DNA of 64,000 nt from Nocardiopsis sp. CNT312 (GTDB lineage Bacteria; Actinomycetota; Actinomycetes; Streptosporangiales; Streptosporangiaceae), in contig NZ_AZXF01000005.1 in assembly GCF_000515115.1 (NCBI RefSeq), forward strand, positions 1 to 64,000, given 5' to 3'. Position numbers and translations under genes: made by a program. Positions 17,939-27,859 of this stretch are shown here, piece by piece. The first letter of the stretch is position 1, and every line of letters starts with the position of its first letter. The notes below the pieces were generated by a model that worked only from the letters and a program-made list of their open reading frames with translations, did not search any database and was not told the origin of the DNA.

Positions 17939-18319
17939 CTACTTCTTACCGGCCTTCTTCTTACCGGCCACGGTCTTCTTCTTGCCCTTGCGGGTACGGG
18001 CGTTGGTCTGTGTGCGCTGACCGCGGACCGGGAGGCCGCGCCGGTGCCGGATCCCCTGGTAGCTGCCGATCTCCATCTTGCGGCGGATGTCGGCCTGGAC
18101 CTCGCGGCGCAGGTCGCCCTCGACCTGGTACTGCTGCTCGATCCAGTCGCGCAGCTTGACCAGGTCCTCCTCGGAGAGCTGGTAGACGCGCGTGTTGCCG
18201 TCGACACCGGTGTTCCCCAGGGTTTCGAGCGCGCGGGTGCGCCCGACCCCGTAGACATACGTGAGAGCGATCTCCACGCGCTTGTCGCGCGGGAGGTCGA
18301 CGCCGGCGATACGTGCCAT
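17939..18319 (-). CDS. rpsM: 30S ribosomal protein S13
   Basis: S13 contacts the P-site tRNA and the 50S subunit through bridge B1. The ATG at 18319 gives 126 residues ([19 protein letters not shown]); the 35 codons open upstream are not family-like. The helix-two-turn-helix and the [15 protein letters not shown] motif are intact, with a lysine-rich tail ([16 protein letters not shown]). It is 211 bp from rpmJ, a longer gap than in many relatives. Confidence 0.97.
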   Translation of the reverse strand: MARIAGVDLPRDKRVEIALTYVYGVGRTRALETLGNTGVDGNTRVYQLSEEDLVKLRDWIEQQYQVEGDLRREVQADIRRKMEIGSYQGIRHRRGLPVRGQRTQTNARTRKGKKKTVAGKKKAGKK

Positions 18320-18530
18320 GTGGGCGAGACTCCATCCAGATGTGTGCGGAGGTCTGACCCGTTCCCTCCTCCCGTCGCCCAACCGACGAGGCCCCGGCCT
18401 CCGACCGGGGGTTCTTCCCCACACCCACGGGTGTCGGGAATCGGAACAGGTATGTGTTGTTTCGCCCCGGCGAGGTACGTGTTCCCCGTCCGGGAGTGTG
18501 CGTGAGACCGCGGCGGACAGACGCGGGCGG

Positions 18531-18644
18531 CTAGCCCTGGCGCTGCTTGTGGCGCGGGTCCGAGCAAATGACCATGATCCGCTTGTTCCGGCGGATCACG
18601 CGGCACTTCGCGCAGATCTTCTTCACGCTCGGCTTGACCTTCAT
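18531..18644 (-). CDS. rpmJ: 50S ribosomal protein L36
   Basis: A 37-residue protein ([19 protein letters not shown] to [10 protein letters not shown]). Cys11, Cys14 and Cys27 with His32 form the zinc ribbon, so this is the zinc-binding C+ form. It starts 49 bp after infA on the same strand. Its small size and basic character match L36 exactly. Confidence 0.97.
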   Translation of the reverse strand: MKVKPSVKKICAKCRVIRRNKRIMVICSDPRHKQRQG

Positions 18645-18693
18645 GGTGGACTCCGAACTCATGTCCCCCTTCCGGACCACGGTCCGGAGCGGG

Positions 18694-18915
18694 CTACTTG
18701 TAGCGGTAAACGATGCGCCCGCGTGTGAGGTCGTACGGGCTCAGTTCCACGACGACCCGGTCGTCGGGAAGGATGCGAATGTAGTTCATCCGCATCTTGC
18801 CGCTGATGTGGGCAAGGACCTGGTGCCCGTTGTCGAGCTCTACCTTGAACATAGCGTTGGGTAGGGACTCGACAACGGAACCCTCGATCTCGATGGCGCC
18901 GTCTTTCTTCGCCAT
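18694..18915 (-). CDS. infA: Translation initiation factor IF-1
   Basis: IF-1 is a single OB-fold protein that occupies the 30S A site during initiation. The ATG at 18915 gives the standard 73 residues ([19 protein letters not shown]), ending [33 protein letters not shown] is the RNA-binding face. It heads the infA-rpmJ-rpsM-rpsK group. Confidence 0.98.
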   Translation of the reverse strand: MAKKDGAIEIEGSVVESLPNAMFKVELDNGHQVLAHISGKMRMNYIRILPDDRVVVELSPYDLTRGRIVYRYK

Positions 18916-19264
18916 GTCCTCCACGCCTCGCTCATCGATCGATTCTTCGGGACAACCCGACGGGTCTCCGGTGCACCCGTGCGCACGCACGAAGCCCCGG
19001 CGGCACCGTGTGCGGTACCACCGAAGCCGGGACACACTGGAAGTTCAGGCCAACTGCGAGAGCGTACGTCGATGCACAGACGTGGCACAGGAAAGGCAGA
19101 CTGACCCAACAGCCCGCGTATGGGCCCTGACAGTCTATCGCCTCCGGACCCGTGCTCCGGCCGACGGAGTACTCTACACCGCGTCCGGGGCCGGTAAGAG
19201 CACGCGGTGCCCCCACCCACCACCCTCAAACGACGCCCGCGGCGCAGCCGCTCCGAAACGGAGC
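18916..19264 (-). promoter_or_regulatory. Upstream region of infA
   Basis: The 349-bp gap between the DUF1707 gene and infA contains no open frame of note. On the minus strand the hexamers TAGAGT (near 19170) and TAGACT (near 19134) could be -10 boxes, but neither has a good -35. An imperfect GC-rich inverted repeat spans about 18990-19032. The region probably carries the infA promoter and a long leader, unproved. Confidence 0.3.
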
Positions 19265-19723
19265 CTAGGCGGTGTCGCCGCGGTGCGGATGGTTCCTCTG
19301 CGCGGCCAGCACCCCGAACGTCACCATGCCCATCACGACACCCCAGGGCCCCAGCACCCACAGGAACCAAGGATAGGTGTTCTGTCCGGTGAGGACCAGA
19401 ATGAGCCAGATGACGAAGCACAGGAGGTTCACCCCGGCGTAGAGCGCCCAGGGCACCAGCAGCGCGGGGTCGCGCATGCTGATCGCAGGTGCCACCGCCG
19501 CCTGCTCGCTCCGCAGGTCCGCGAGGTCGCGCTCGGGCAGGTCCCCGGTGATCTCGGCGAGCTCACCGGCGGTCCGGGCCTTGTAGGCCCGCCCCAGCCG
19601 TTCGGTGAACTCGTCCTGGTCCAGCCTCCCCTGGGCGAAGTGCTCCTGGAGGAACGCCGCGACACGGTCGCGGTCGGCGTCGGTCGTCCGCATGGAAGGA
19701 ACCGGGTCGGACACTGCGCGCAC
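19265..19723 (-). CDS. DUF1707 two-helix membrane protein
   Basis: The 152-residue protein starts with MRTTDADRDRVAAFLQEHFAQGRLDQDEFTERLGRAYKART-like sequence (residues 11-52), the DUF1707 (SHOCT-like) domain. Two helices follow, at about 87-110 and 116-139 (a 2TM module). DUF1707 proteins are common in actinomycetes; their role is unknown, with a membrane or signalling function inferred. Two GTG starts (19723, 19714) each have a purine-rich site, and I keep the longer. It lies between map and infA and may ride on the spc operon transcript. Confidence 0.8.
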   Translation of the reverse strand: MRAVSDPVPSMRTTDADRDRVAAFLQEHFAQGRLDQDEFTERLGRAYKARTAGELAEITGDLPERDLADLRSEQAAVAPAISMRDPALLVPWALYAGVNLLCFVIWLILVLTGQNTYPWFLWVLGPWGVVMGMVTFGVLAAQRNHPHRGDTA

Positions 19724-19767
19724 CTCGCATCTCCTCCGGGACGAACCGGCGCGGGGCGCCGGATCCG

Positions 19768-20592
19768 CTACCAGGTCGGCTGGACGAACCCCATCTGCGT
19801 TATTTTATCGCGGTTCTCCTCCCGCGCGGTGAGCACGAGCGGCCCCTCGGCGGTGATCGCCACGGAGTGCTCGACGTGGGCCGCGCGCGCGCCGTCACGC
19901 GTCACCACGGTCCAGCCGTCGTCGAGCTGGTGGACCTCGTGCCCGCCCAGGGTGGTCATCGGCTCGATGGCCAGGCACATGCCCTCCATCAAGCGCAGAC
20001 CCTTGCCCCGGCGGCCGTGGTTGAGCACGTGCGGGTCCATGTGCATCTCGGTACCGATGCCGTGGCCACCGTACTCGCGGACGTTGCCGTAGTCGCCGTT
20101 GCGGGAGATGTACCCGCCGATCGCATGACCGATGTCACCGAGGGTCCGGCCGGGGCGCAACTGCGCGATCCCCTGCCACATGGCCTCCTCGCAGGTCCGG
20201 AGCATCTCCAGGTCCTCCGGACGGCCCTCGCCCACGGGGAGCGTGATCGCGGAGTCGCCGTGCCAGCCCTCCAGGACCGCACCGCAGTCGATGGAGAGCA
20301 GGTCCCCCTCCGCGAGCACCCGCTCCCGGCTGGGGATGCCGTGGACGACCTCCTCGTTGACGGAGGCGCAGATGGATGCCGGGAAACCGTGGTAGCCCTT
20401 GAAGGAGGGCACCGCGCCCGCGTCCCGGATGGACTTCTCCGCGATCGCGTCGAGTTCGAGGGTGGACACCCCGGGCCGCGTCGCGGCCCGGAGCGTGTCC
20501 AACGTGCGGGCCACGACCTGGCCCGCCGCCCTCATCCTGGCGATCTGTTCCGGCGTCTTGAGCTGCACGTCCGGCTTGGATCTACCGAACAT
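19768..20592 (-). CDS. map: Type I methionine aminopeptidase
   Basis: The enzyme removes the initiator methionine from nascent proteins with a dinuclear metal site. The 274-residue protein shows the pita-bread fold motifs: SICASVNEEVVHGIPS (substrate His), LLSIDCGAVLEGWHGDSAIT (two metal Asp), GHGIGTEMHMDPHV (metal His) and EGMCLAIEPM (metal Glu). The ATG overlaps the adk stop by one base (TGATG), so translation is coupled. No N-terminal zinc finger or linker is present. Confidence 0.96.
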   Translation of the reverse strand: MFGRSKPDVQLKTPEQIARMRAAGQVVARTLDTLRAATRPGVSTLELDAIAEKSIRDAGAVPSFKGYHGFPASICASVNEEVVHGIPSRERVLAEGDLLSIDCGAVLEGWHGDSAITLPVGEGRPEDLEMLRTCEEAMWQGIAQLRPGRTLGDIGHAIGGYISRNGDYGNVREYGGHGIGTEMHMDPHVLNHGRRGKGLRLMEGMCLAIEPMTTLGGHEVHQLDDGWTVVTRDGARAAHVEHSVAITAEGPLVLTAREENRDKITQMGFVQPTW

Positions 20593-21257
20593 CAGGCATC
20601 GGCCCCGCTCGCCTTCTCCTTGATGGCGGCCTTGGCGCGGGCCGTCACCTCGCCCACGGAGCCCGTAGCGGAGATCGCCGACAGGAGCCCCTGGGAGGCG
20701 TAGAAGTCCACCAGGGGAGCTGTCTGCTTCCGGTAGACCTCCAGGCGGTGCCGGATGGTGTCCTCCCGGTCGTCCTGGCGCTGGTACAGGGCGACGCCGT
20801 CCGTGTCACACACGCCCTCCACCGCGGGGGCGTCGTACTCGACGTGGTAGGCGCGGCCGCACTCGGAGCACGAGCGGCGGCCCGAGAGCCGCTTGACGAC
20901 CTCCTCCTCGTCGACCTTGAGCTCCAGCACGATGTCCAGGTCGACCTTCAGGTCGGCGAGCATCTCACCGAGCTTCTCCGCCTGGGGAACGTTGCGGGGG
21001 AACCCGTCGAGCAGGAAGCCTCCGGCCGTGTCGTCCTGGGACAAGCGGTCCTTGACCATGGCATTGGTGACCTCGTCTGGGACGAGGTCACCGCGGTCCA
21101 TGTACTCCTTGGCCCTCTTGCCCAGTTCGGTACCGCCGCTGACGTTGGCCCGGAAGATGTCACCTGTGGATACTTGAGGGATCGACAGGTCCGACGCGAG
21201 GATCTGGGCCTGGGTACCTTTACCGGCCCCAGGCGGCCCCACCAATACTGCACGCAT
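20592..21257 (-). CDS. adk: Adenylate kinase
   Basis: Adk equilibrates ATP, AMP and ADP. The 221-residue protein begins with the P-loop VLVGPPGAGKGTQA. It has VTNAMVKDRL and LDGFPRNVPQAE in the NMP-binding part. The long LID domain has CSECGRAYHVEY...GVCD, a zinc-type LID with three Cys and one Asp. The ATG follows directly on the secY TAA without a gap. Confidence 0.97.
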   Translation of the reverse strand: MRAVLVGPPGAGKGTQAQILASDLSIPQVSTGDIFRANVSGGTELGKRAKEYMDRGDLVPDEVTNAMVKDRLSQDDTAGGFLLDGFPRNVPQAEKLGEMLADLKVDLDIVLELKVDEEEVVKRLSGRRSCSECGRAYHVEYDAPAVEGVCDTDGVALYQRQDDREDTIRHRLEVYRKQTAPLVDFYASQGLLSAISATGSVGEVTARAKAAIKEKASGADA

Positions 21258-22571
21258 TTATCGCAGAAAACCTTCGTAGTTCCTCTGCTGGAGGTGACTC
21301 TCGATCTGCTTCACCGTGTCCAGCCCGACACCGACCATGATCAGGATGCTCGTGCCGCCCAACGGGAAGTTCATCGAGGCGCCGGTGGCCCCCAGAGCCA
21401 CCATCGGCAGCAGAGCGATCACGCCCAGGTACAGAGAGCCGGGCGTCGTCAGCCGGGTCAGCACGTAGCTGAGGTATTCGGCCGTCGGACGCCCGGGCCG
21501 GATACCCGGGATGAACCCACCGTACTTCTTCATGTTGTCGGCGACCTCTTCGGGGTTGAAGGTGATCGCCACGTAGAAGAACGCGAAGCCCACGATCATG
21601 ACGAAGAACGTGCCCATGTACACGGGGCTCGTGACGTCGAGGAAGTAGGTCCGCAGGGTGGTGATGACGATGTTGTCCGAGTCCTGGCCCGCGAAGTTGA
21701 TGATCATCTGCGGCAGGAACAGCATCGAGGAGGCGAAGATCACCGGGATGATACCGGCCTGGTTGACCTTCAGCGGGATGTAGGTGGAGCTTCCGCCGTA
21801 CATCCGGCGGCCCACCATGCGCTTGGCGTACTGCACCGGGATGCGGCGCTGCGCCTGCTCGATGAAGACCACCGCGGTGATCAGGGCGAGGCCCGCGATA
21901 CAGATGATGGAGAAGACCCACACCGAGCGCTCCTCGTACATCCCCATGATCGAGGACGGGAAGGCCGCGATGACGGTGGTGAAGATGAGCAGCGACATGC
22001 CGTTGCCGACACCGCGCTCGGTGATGAGCTCACCGAACCACATGACCAGCGCACTGCCGGCGGTCATGACGAAGACCATGGTGACCAGGGTGATGATGTC
22101 CTGGTTGGGCATGTAGGCCTGCACCGGGATGATCCCCTGGAACAGCATGTCCGTGCGGGCCATGGCCACGATGCTGGTCGCTTGCAGGACCGAGAGCATC
22201 AGCGTGAGATAGCGGGTGTACTGGGTGATCTTGCCCTGTCCGGCCTGCCCCTCCTTCTTGAGGGCCTCCAGGCGGGGGATGACCACCGTCAACAGGTTGA
22301 TGATGATGCTCGCGGTGATGTAGGGCATGACCCCGAGCGCGAACACGGCCAGTTGCAGCAGCGCGCCGCCGCTGAACAGGTTGACCATGTCGTACAAGCC
22401 GGTGCTGTCCCCAGAGCGCAGAGCCTCCATCTGGTCCCGGATCGCCGCGGAGTTGATCCCCGGCACGGGAATGACCGCACCCAGACGGAACAGCGTCAGG
22501 ATGAACAGTGTGAACAGCAGCTTGTTACGCAGGTCGGGCGTGCGGAATGCACGAACGAACGCACCTAGCAC
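21258..22571 (-). CDS. secY: Preprotein translocase subunit SecY
   Basis: SecY is the channel of the general secretion pathway, partnered by SecE (encoded at 52817). The GTG at 22571, six bases behind an AGGAGGA-like site, gives 437 residues starting LGAFVRAFRTPDLRNK; longer open frame is not conserved. Ten membrane helices are apparent. The plug segment follows helix 1 (PVPGINSAAIRDQ), and the cytoplasmic loop contains EQAQRRIPVQYAKRMVGRR. It precedes adk and map in one unit. Confidence 0.97.
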   Translation of the reverse strand: MLGAFVRAFRTPDLRNKLLFTLFILTLFRLGAVIPVPGINSAAIRDQMEALRSGDSTGLYDMVNLFSGGALLQLAVFALGVMPYITASIIINLLTVVIPRLEALKKEGQAGQGKITQYTRYLTLMLSVLQATSIVAMARTDMLFQGIIPVQAYMPNQDIITLVTMVFVMTAGSALVMWFGELITERGVGNGMSLLIFTTVIAAFPSSIMGMYEERSVWVFSIICIAGLALITAVVFIEQAQRRIPVQYAKRMVGRRMYGGSSTYIPLKVNQAGIIPVIFASSMLFLPQMIINFAGQDSDNIVITTLRTYFLDVTSPVYMGTFFVMIVGFAFFYVAITFNPEEVADNMKKYGGFIPGIRPGRPTAEYLSYVLTRLTTPGSLYLGVIALLPMVALGATGASMNFPLGGTSILIMVGVGLDTVKQIESHLQQRNYEGFLR

Positions 22572-22714
22572 GTCTCCTCCTGCGCCACGTCGGCGGCGTA
22601 ACGGGTTCCAGACATCGCGGCCGATCCTGAATCGTCGTAGATCGTCAGCACGGGGCACGTGCCCGGTGCTCGGAAGTATTCACATTACGTCAGACCGGGG
22701 GGTCGAACAGATGG

Positions 22715-22727
22715 CACTGTAACAGTG
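22715..22727 (-). promoter_or_regulatory. Palindrome upstream of secY
   Basis: CACTGTTACAGTG, a perfect 13-bp palindrome around a single central base, lies 144 bp before the secY start and contains TACAGT, a plausible -10 box. It may be the core of a secY-adk-map promoter or a repressor site. The 284-bp gap has no gene and no convincing -35. Confidence 0.3.
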
Positions 22728-22855
22728 ATCACTCGCCGTGTGAGGATCAGGTCACCCTCACCTGTCGGTCCCAACGCGCGGGGGGCGTCCACCGCCTGGC
22801 CCTGACGGACCCTGCCGGTGAACGCCCCCACGAGACCGCATCGCGGTACAGGTCC

Positions 22856-23320
22856 CTACAGCTCGGTGACGGAGCCACCGGCCGCGGTGATCTTCTCCTT
22901 CGCCGAGGAGGAGAACGCGTTGGCGCTCACCTGCACGGCGACGGTGATCTCACCGGTACCCAGAACCTTGACGAGCTGGTTCTTGCGAACCGCGCCCTTG
23001 GCGACCAGGTCCTCGACCGTGACCGCGCCACCCTCGGGGTAGAGCTCGGTCAGCCGGTCCAGGTTAACGACCTGGTAGTTCTTCTTGAACCGGGCGTTAC
23101 TGAAGCCCTTGAGCTTGGGCACCCGGCGGATGAGCGGCATCTGGCCGCCCTCGAAGCCGGGCCGCACGGTGTTGCGAGCCTTGGTGCCCTTCGTGCCACG
23201 ACCTGCGGTCTTGCCCTTGGACGCCTCACCGCGACCCTTGCGGATCTTGGCCTTGTTGGAGCCGGGAGCCGGACGCAGGTGGTGCAGCTTGAGCGGCTCG
23301 TCGGGGCTGTAGTCGCTCAT
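22856..23320 (-). CDS. rplO: 50S ribosomal protein L15
   Basis: L15 is a late 50S assembly protein. Its 154 residues show the basic glycine-rich N-terminus [20 protein letters not shown] and [24 protein letters not shown], then the globular half ending in an acidic-basic tail. The ATG overlaps the rpmD stop by four bases (ATGA). It is the last r-protein gene before the 284-bp gap to secY. Confidence 0.97.
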   Translation of the reverse strand: MSDYSPDEPLKLHHLRPAPGSNKAKIRKGRGEASKGKTAGRGTKGTKARNTVRPGFEGGQMPLIRRVPKLKGFSNARFKKNYQVVNLDRLTELYPEGGAVTVEDLVAKGAVRKNQLVKVLGTGEITVAVQVSANAFSSSAKEKITAAGGSVTEL

Positions 23321-23502
23321 TCGGCAACCTCCTCGACGGAGACGAGGTGCGAGACGATCGTGATCTGACCGCGCACCTCGGGGCGGTCCTCACGGACGGT
23401 GGACTTCCCGATCCGGCCCAGACCCAGCGACTGGAGAGCAGCGTGCTGCTTCACCTTGCCGCCGATCTTGGAACGGGTCTGCGTGATCTTGATCCTGGCC
23501 AT
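23317..23502 (-). CDS. rpmD: 50S ribosomal protein L30
   Basis: The 61-residue protein ([19 protein letters not shown]) has the L30 core with [19 protein letters not shown]. It lies 2 bp after rpsE and overlaps rplO by four bases, as is usual in the spc operon. Longer open frame upstream belongs to rpsE shadows. Confidence 0.96.
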   Translation of the reverse strand: MARIKITQTRSKIGGKVKQHAALQSLGLGRIGKSTVREDRPEVRGQITIVSHLVSVEEVAE

Positions 23503-23504
23503 GG

Positions 23505-24107
23505 TCAGGCACCCGCCTTCGCCTCGGCACGGGCACGCAGCAGCGCGGCCGGAGCGACGTCCTCGATCGGCAGGCCACGGCGGGCGGCGATCTCCTCGGG
23601 CTGGTTGAGCCCCTTCAGAGCCGCCACCGTGGCGTGCACGATGTTGAGCGGGTTGGACGAGCCGAGCGACTTGCTCAGCACGTCGTGGATACCGGCGCAC
23701 TCCAGGACGGCGCGCACCGGACCACCGGCGATCACACCGGTACCCGGGGCGGCCGGACGGAGCAGGACGACGCCAGCCGCGTCCTCGCCCTGGACCCGGT
23801 GCACGATCGTGCCCTGGACGCGGGGGACGCGGAAGAAGTTCTTCTTCGCCTCCTCGACACCCTTGGCGATCGCGGCCGGGACCTCCTTGGCCTTGCCGTA
23901 ACCGACACCGACCATGCCGTTGCCGTCGCCGACGACGACCAGAGCGGTGAAGGAGAAGCGGCGGCCGCCCTTGACGACCTTCGCGACCCGGTTGATGGTC
24001 ACGACCTTCTCGATGTAGGTGACACCCTTGTCTGCGGCGCCGCCGCGGCGATCGTCACGGCGATCACGCCGCTCGCCACCGGCGCCGCGCCGCGGTGCTG
24101 CAGCCAT
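23505..24107 (-). CDS. rpsE: 30S ribosomal protein S5
   Basis: S5 helps control decoding fidelity and mRNA unwinding at the entry channel. The ATG at 24107 gives 200 residues. A basic, disordered N-terminus (residues 1-25, rich in Arg and Gly) precedes the double-stranded-RNA-binding fold ([20 protein letters not shown]) and the C-terminal domain ([18 protein letters not shown]). It lies 50 bp from rplR. Confidence 0.97.
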   Translation of the reverse strand: MAAAPRRGAGGERRDRRDDRRGGAADKGVTYIEKVVTINRVAKVVKGGRRFSFTALVVVGDGNGMVGVGYGKAKEVPAAIAKGVEEAKKNFFRVPRVQGTIVHRVQGEDAAGVVLLRPAAPGTGVIAGGPVRAVLECAGIHDVLSKSLGSSNPLNIVHATVAALKGLNQPEEIAARRGLPIEDVAPAALLRARAEAKAGA

Positions 24108-24157
24108 CAGTGGTTCCTCATCTCGTGGTTGATCCTGCCCGTTGCAAAGGTCATCGG

Positions 24158-24538
24158 CTAGAACTCCAGTCCGCCCTCGCGCGCCGCGTCGGCGAGCTTG
24201 GCGATACGTCCGGCGTAGCGGTTGCCGCCGCGGTCGAAGACGACCTTGGAGACACCGGCCTCCTTCGCGCGCTGCGCGACGAGCTGGCCGACCTTCACGG
24301 ACTTGTCTGACTTGGTGCCCTCTGCCGCCCGGACGTCCGCCTCGACGGAGGACGCGGCGGCCAGCGTGTGGCCCTTGGTGTCGTCGATGACCTGGACGAC
24401 GATGTGCTTGGAGGAGCGGAACACGGCCAGGCGCGGACGCTCGGCGGTCCCCACGATCTTCTTGCGGCCACGGAACTGGCGGCGCGCACGGGAGACGGCG
24501 CGCTTGGCGGTCCGCTTCCGGTTCACGGTGATGGACAT
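24158..24538 (-). CDS. rplR: 50S ribosomal protein L18
   Basis: L18 binds 5S rRNA with L5. The 126-residue protein has the basic N-terminus [20 protein letters not shown] and [20 protein letters not shown], and ends with [19 protein letters not shown]. It starts 2 bp after rplF. Confidence 0.97.
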   Translation of the reverse strand: MSITVNRKRTAKRAVSRARRQFRGRKKIVGTAERPRLAVFRSSKHIVVQVIDDTKGHTLAAASSVEADVRAAEGTKSDKSVKVGQLVAQRAKEAGVSKVVFDRGGNRYAGRIAKLADAAREGGLEF

Positions 24539-24540
24539 GC

Positions 24541-25080
24541 CTACTTACCAGCCTTTCCGGCCTTGCGGCGGATACGCTCGCCCTGGTACCGCACGCCCTT
24601 GGCCTTGTACGGGTCGGGCTTGCGCAGACCGCGGATGTTCGCGGCCACCTGGCCCACCTGCTGCTTGTCGATCCCCTCGACACGGAGCAGCGTGGGCTTG
24701 TCCACCTGGAAGGTGATGCCCTCCGGCGGCTCCACCACGACAGGGTGGCTGAACCCGAGCGAGAACTCCAGGTTGTTGCCGCGCTTCTGGACGCGGTAAC
24801 CCACACCGTGGATCTCCAGCGTCTTGGTGTAGCCGTTGGAGACGCCCTCGATGAGGTTCGCGATCAACGCACGAGTCAGGCCGTGCAGCGACCGGTTCTC
24901 CGGCTTGTCGTCGGGACGCGCCACCGTGAGAACACCGGACTCGTCCTTGGAGACGGTGATCGGCTCGGCGACGGTGTGCTTCAGTTCGCCCTTCGGCCCC
25001 TTGACAGTGACGTCTTGCCCGTCAATCGTGACTTCGACGCCCTTGGGGGCCGAGATCGGCAGTCGGCCAATACGCGACAT
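24541..25080 (-). CDS. rplF: 50S ribosomal protein L6
   Basis: L6 lies beneath the L7/L12 stalk base. Two tandem RNA-binding domains fill 179 residues. The first has [15 protein letters not shown], and the second carries the signature [19 protein letters not shown]. It follows rpsH by 17 bp. Confidence 0.97.
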   Translation of the reverse strand: MSRIGRLPISAPKGVEVTIDGQDVTVKGPKGELKHTVAEPITVSKDESGVLTVARPDDKPENRSLHGLTRALIANLIEGVSNGYTKTLEIHGVGYRVQKRGNNLEFSLGFSHPVVVEPPEGITFQVDKPTLLRVEGIDKQQVGQVAANIRGLRKPDPYKAKGVRYQGERIRRKAGKAGK

Positions 25081-25097
25081 GCTTCAATCTCTCCCTG

Positions 25098-25496
25098 TTA
25101 CCAGACGTAGGCGAGGACTTCGCCGCCAACGCCGTGCTTCTTGGCCTGCTTGTCGGTCATCAGGCCACCGGACGTCGAAATGATCGCCACACCGAGGCCG
25201 CCCAGCACCCGGGGCAGGTTCTCCTTCTTCGCGTACACACGCAGACCGGGCTTGGAGACCCGGCGGATGCCCGCGATCGAACGCTCACGGGTGGGGCCGT
25301 ACTTCAGGTCCAGGACGAGGCTCTTGCCCACGGGGGCCTCCTCGCTCCGCCAGCCCTGAATGAAGCCCTCTTGCTGGAGGATCTCGGCGATGTGCGCCTT
25401 GATCTTGGAATACGGCATCGTCACGGTGTCGTGGTAAGCCGAATTCGCGTTGCGCAGACGTGTCAGCATGTCTGCGATCGGGTCGGTCATCGTCAT
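25098..25496 (-). CDS. rpsH: 30S ribosomal protein S8
   Basis: S8 binds the central domain of 16S rRNA and, in E. coli, represses the spc operon. The ATG at 25496 gives 132 residues ([17 protein letters not shown]); a second in-frame ATG two codons in is also possible. The C-terminal [20 protein letters not shown] motif is intact. The 283-bp gap to rpsN upstream is unusually long; it contains a hairpin at 25661-25684 (GTCCGCT/AGCGGAC core) and no gene. Confidence 0.97.
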   Translation of the reverse strand: MTMTDPIADMLTRLRNANSAYHDTVTMPYSKIKAHIAEILQQEGFIQGWRSEEAPVGKSLVLDLKYGPTRERSIAGIRRVSKPGLRVYAKKENLPRVLGGLGVAIISTSGGLMTDKQAKKHGVGGEVLAYVW

Positions 25497-25779
25497 GGCC
25501 GATTGGCCCTTCCTCACCGCGGTTTCCGAGTGCGGGCCTTCCCAGGGCCTGCCCCGTCCACGGGATCGCCCCGTGCGGGTGCACAAACGGACCTACGGCG
25601 TGGTCGTGGGCACCGCGGTCCCGGAGGACTGCCGTGCCCTGATGGTTGGATATCTCCGAGCCGTGTCCGCTCCAGCGGACGCGGCCACTTCTGTCACACC
25701 GCCGACCGGCGGCCTCCGGTGGCGGCCCCGCGGAACCCGCCCGGGGGACGGACGCGACGCGGGGCCGAAACGCCGGAGA

Positions 25780-25965
25780 CTACCAGCTCGACTTGGTGAT
25801 ACCGGGCAGCTCGCCCCGGTGTGCCATCTCTCGGAAGCAGATACGGCACAGGCCGAACTTCCGGTAGACGGCGCGGGCACGGCCGCACCGCGAGCATCGA
25901 GTATACGCGCGAACGGCGAACTTCGGCTTGCGGGCCGCCTTCGCGATCAGGGACTTCTTCGCCAT
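25780..25965 (-). CDS. rpsN: 30S ribosomal protein S14, zinc type
   Basis: A 61-residue S14 of the short zinc-binding class (type Z). [20 protein letters not shown] gives the two CxxC pairs of the zinc ribbon. The C-terminal half ends [12 protein letters not shown]. Lying between rplE and rpsH it is the housekeeping copy; zinc-free paralogues, if any, would be elsewhere. Confidence 0.97.
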   Translation of the reverse strand: MAKKSLIAKAARKPKFAVRAYTRCSRCGRARAVYRKFGLCRICFREMAHRGELPGITKSSW

Positions 25966-25978
25966 GTGTGCTTACCCC

Positions 25979-26554
25979 TCAGGCTTCCTTGAACGGGAAA
26001 CCGAGCCGCTTGAGCAGGCTGCGGCCCTGGTCGTCGGTCGTGGCCGTGGTGACGATCGTGATGTCCATCCCACGCTGACGGTCGACCTTGTCCGGGTCCA
26101 CCTCGTGGAACATGACCTGCTCGGTCAGACCGAAGGTGTAGTTTCCGTTCCCGTCGAACTGCTTCGGGGACAGGCCTCGGAAGTCCCGGATACGGGGCAG
26201 AGCCAGGGAGAGCATCCTGTCGAGGAACTCCCACATCCGGTCGCCGCGCAGCGTGACACTGGCGCCGATCGGCTGGCCCTCGCGCAGCTTGAACTGCGCG
26301 ATGGAGTTCTTCGCGCGGTTGATCCGCGGCTTCTGACCGGTGATCGCCGACAGGTCGGCGATCGCGCCCTGGATCAGCTTGGCGTCGCGGGCGGCCTCGC
26401 CCACACCCATGTTGACCGCGATCTTGGTCAGGCCAGGGACCTGCATGATGTTGCCGAGCTCGAACTCGTCCTTGAGAGCCGGAACGATCTCGTTACGGTA
26501 CTTCTCCTTCAGCCGCGGCATCGGAGGGACCGTGATGTCGTTGGTAACCGTCAT
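25979..26554 (-). CDS. rplE: 50S ribosomal protein L5
   Basis: L5 joins 5S rRNA and P-site tRNA in the central protuberance. The 191-residue protein has the family motifs [31 protein letters not shown] and [17 protein letters not shown]. It begins with an extension of about ten residues ([15 protein letters not shown]). Its start overlaps the rplX stop by one base. Confidence 0.97.
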   Translation of the reverse strand: MTVTNDITVPPMPRLKEKYRNEIVPALKDEFELGNIMQVPGLTKIAVNMGVGEAARDAKLIQGAIADLSAITGQKPRINRAKNSIAQFKLREGQPIGASVTLRGDRMWEFLDRMLSLALPRIRDFRGLSPKQFDGNGNYTFGLTEQVMFHEVDPDKVDRQRGMDITIVTTATTDDQGRSLLKRLGFPFKEA

Positions 26555-26859
26555 CAGATGTCCTTACCAGAGCGGCGGGAGACCCGAACCTTGGTTCCGT
26601 CTTCCTCGAAGCGGTAGCCCACACGGGTGGCCTTGCCGTCCTCCGCGAGCGCAACGTTGCTCACGTGGATCGGGGCCTCCTTCGTGACGACCTCGCCCTG
26701 CTGGCCACCCGCCGGGTTGGCCTTCCTGTGCTTCTTGACCAGGTTGACGCCCTCGACGACGACACGGTTCTCCCGCGGGAGGGCCTTGACGACCTTGCCC
26801 GTGGCACCCTTGTCCTTGCCGGCGATGACGATGACCTCGTCGCCAGATTTGATCTTCAT
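26554..26859 (-). CDS. rplX: 50S ribosomal protein L24
   Basis: L24 is one of two assembly-initiator proteins of the 50S subunit. The 101-residue protein begins [17 protein letters not shown], a KOW motif, and contains [15 protein letters not shown]. It starts 3 bp after rplN and runs into rplE. Confidence 0.97.
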   Translation of the reverse strand: MKIKSGDEVIVIAGKDKGATGKVVKALPRENRVVVEGVNLVKKHRKANPAGGQQGEVVTKEAPIHVSNVALAEDGKATRVGYRFEEDGTKVRVSRRSGKDI

Positions 26860-26862
26860 CGC

Positions 26863-27231
26863 CTACAGCACCTCCGGCGCCAGCGAAATGATGCGCATGT
26901 ACTTCTTGTCTCGCAGCTCACGGCCGACCGGGCCGAAGATGCGGGTGCCTCGCGGGTCCCCACCGTCCTTGATGAGCACGGCAGCGTTCTCATCGAAGCG
27001 GATGTAGGAGCCGTCGGGCCGGCGGCGCTCCTTGACGGTGCGCACGATAACGGCCTTGACGACGTCGCCCTTCTTGACTCCAGCGCCAGGCAGGGCGTCC
27101 TTCACCGTGGCGACGATGGTGTCACCGATCCCGGCGTAGCGCCGACCCGAGCCACCGAGTACACGGATGGTGAGGATCTCCTTGGCACCCGTGTTGTCGG
27201 CGACCTTGAGTCGCGACTCCTGCTGAATCAC
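26863..27231 (-). CDS. rplN: 50S ribosomal protein L14
   Basis: L14 forms intersubunit bridges with 16S rRNA. It has the standard 122 residues: [18 protein letters not shown] at the N-terminus, and [14 protein letters not shown] and [13 protein letters not shown] further on. A 104-bp gap separates it from rpsQ, with nothing else recognisable inside. Confidence 0.98.
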   Translation of the reverse strand: MIQQESRLKVADNTGAKEILTIRVLGGSGRRYAGIGDTIVATVKDALPGAGVKKGDVVKAVIVRTVKERRRPDGSYIRFDENAAVLIKDGGDPRGTRIFGPVGRELRDKKYMRIISLAPEVL

Positions 27232-27335
27232 GTCTGCTCCTGATGTGATGCGTGCGGTCCACTACCGCACGGCTAGGTGGTCTCACCCCTGGGGGCGGCG
27301 GCCGACCGCGTGTGTCGGCCGCCACCAGGCCGGGG

Positions 27336-27608
27336 TTACTTAGCCTTCTCCAGGATCTCCACGACGCGCCAGTTCTTGGTCGCGGAGAGCGGCCGGGTCT
27401 CCATCAGTCGGACCCGGTCGCCGACGCCGCAGGAGTTCGCCTCGTCGTGCGCCTTGTACTTGCTCGTCCGGCGGATGACCTTGCCGTACCTGGCGTGCGT
27501 GATGCGGTCCTCGACCTCGACGACGACGGTCTTGTCCATCTTGTCGCTGACGACGTAGCCCTCGCGCACCTTGCGGTAATTGCGGGTCGCGGTCTGGTTC
27601 TCAGTCAT
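27336..27608 (-). CDS. rpsQ: 30S ribosomal protein S17
   Basis: S17 is a primary 16S-binding OB-fold protein. Its 90 residues include [20 protein letters not shown] and [18 protein letters not shown]. The ATG overlaps the rpmC stop (ATGA), so the two are translationally coupled. Confidence 0.97.
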   Translation of the reverse strand: MTENQTATRNYRKVREGYVVSDKMDKTVVVEVEDRITHARYGKVIRRTSKYKAHDEANSCGVGDRVRLMETRPLSATKNWRVVEILEKAK

Positions 27609-27859
27609 TCGGCTGCTTCCTTCGTCTCCTCAGCCGACGCGCCAGACAGCGGCATGATGCCCAGCTCGTGCTCCCGCAGGACCGTGTAGATCCGCGCGAT
27701 CTCGCGCTTGACGGTGCGCAGACGGCTGTGGTTCTCAAGCTGGCCGGTGGCGGCTTGGAAGCGGAGGTTGAAGAGCTCGGTCTTGGCTTCCTTGAGCTTG
27801 GCGACCAGGTCCTCGACGGACTGGTCACGCAACTCGTCAGCGGTCACGGACTTCGCCAT
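27605..27859 (-). CDS. rpmC: 50S ribosomal protein L29
   Basis: L29 is a helical protein by the exit tunnel that contributes to the trigger-factor and SRP docking site. With the ATG at 27859 (overlapping the rplP stop as TGATG) it has 84 residues; a GTG one codon upstream is an alternative. The core [20 protein letters not shown] and [20 protein letters not shown] is followed by an acidic tail of about 15 residues. Confidence 0.96.
   Translation of the reverse strand: MAKSVTADELRDQSVEDLVAKLKEAKTELFNLRFQAATGQLENHSRLRTVKREIARIYTVLREHELGIMPLSGASAEETKEAAE

Noticed and set aside
25500-25779. A small gene between rpsN and rpsH
   Set aside because: Short open frames there are arginine- and proline-rich shadows with no ribosome-binding site or recognisable similarity.
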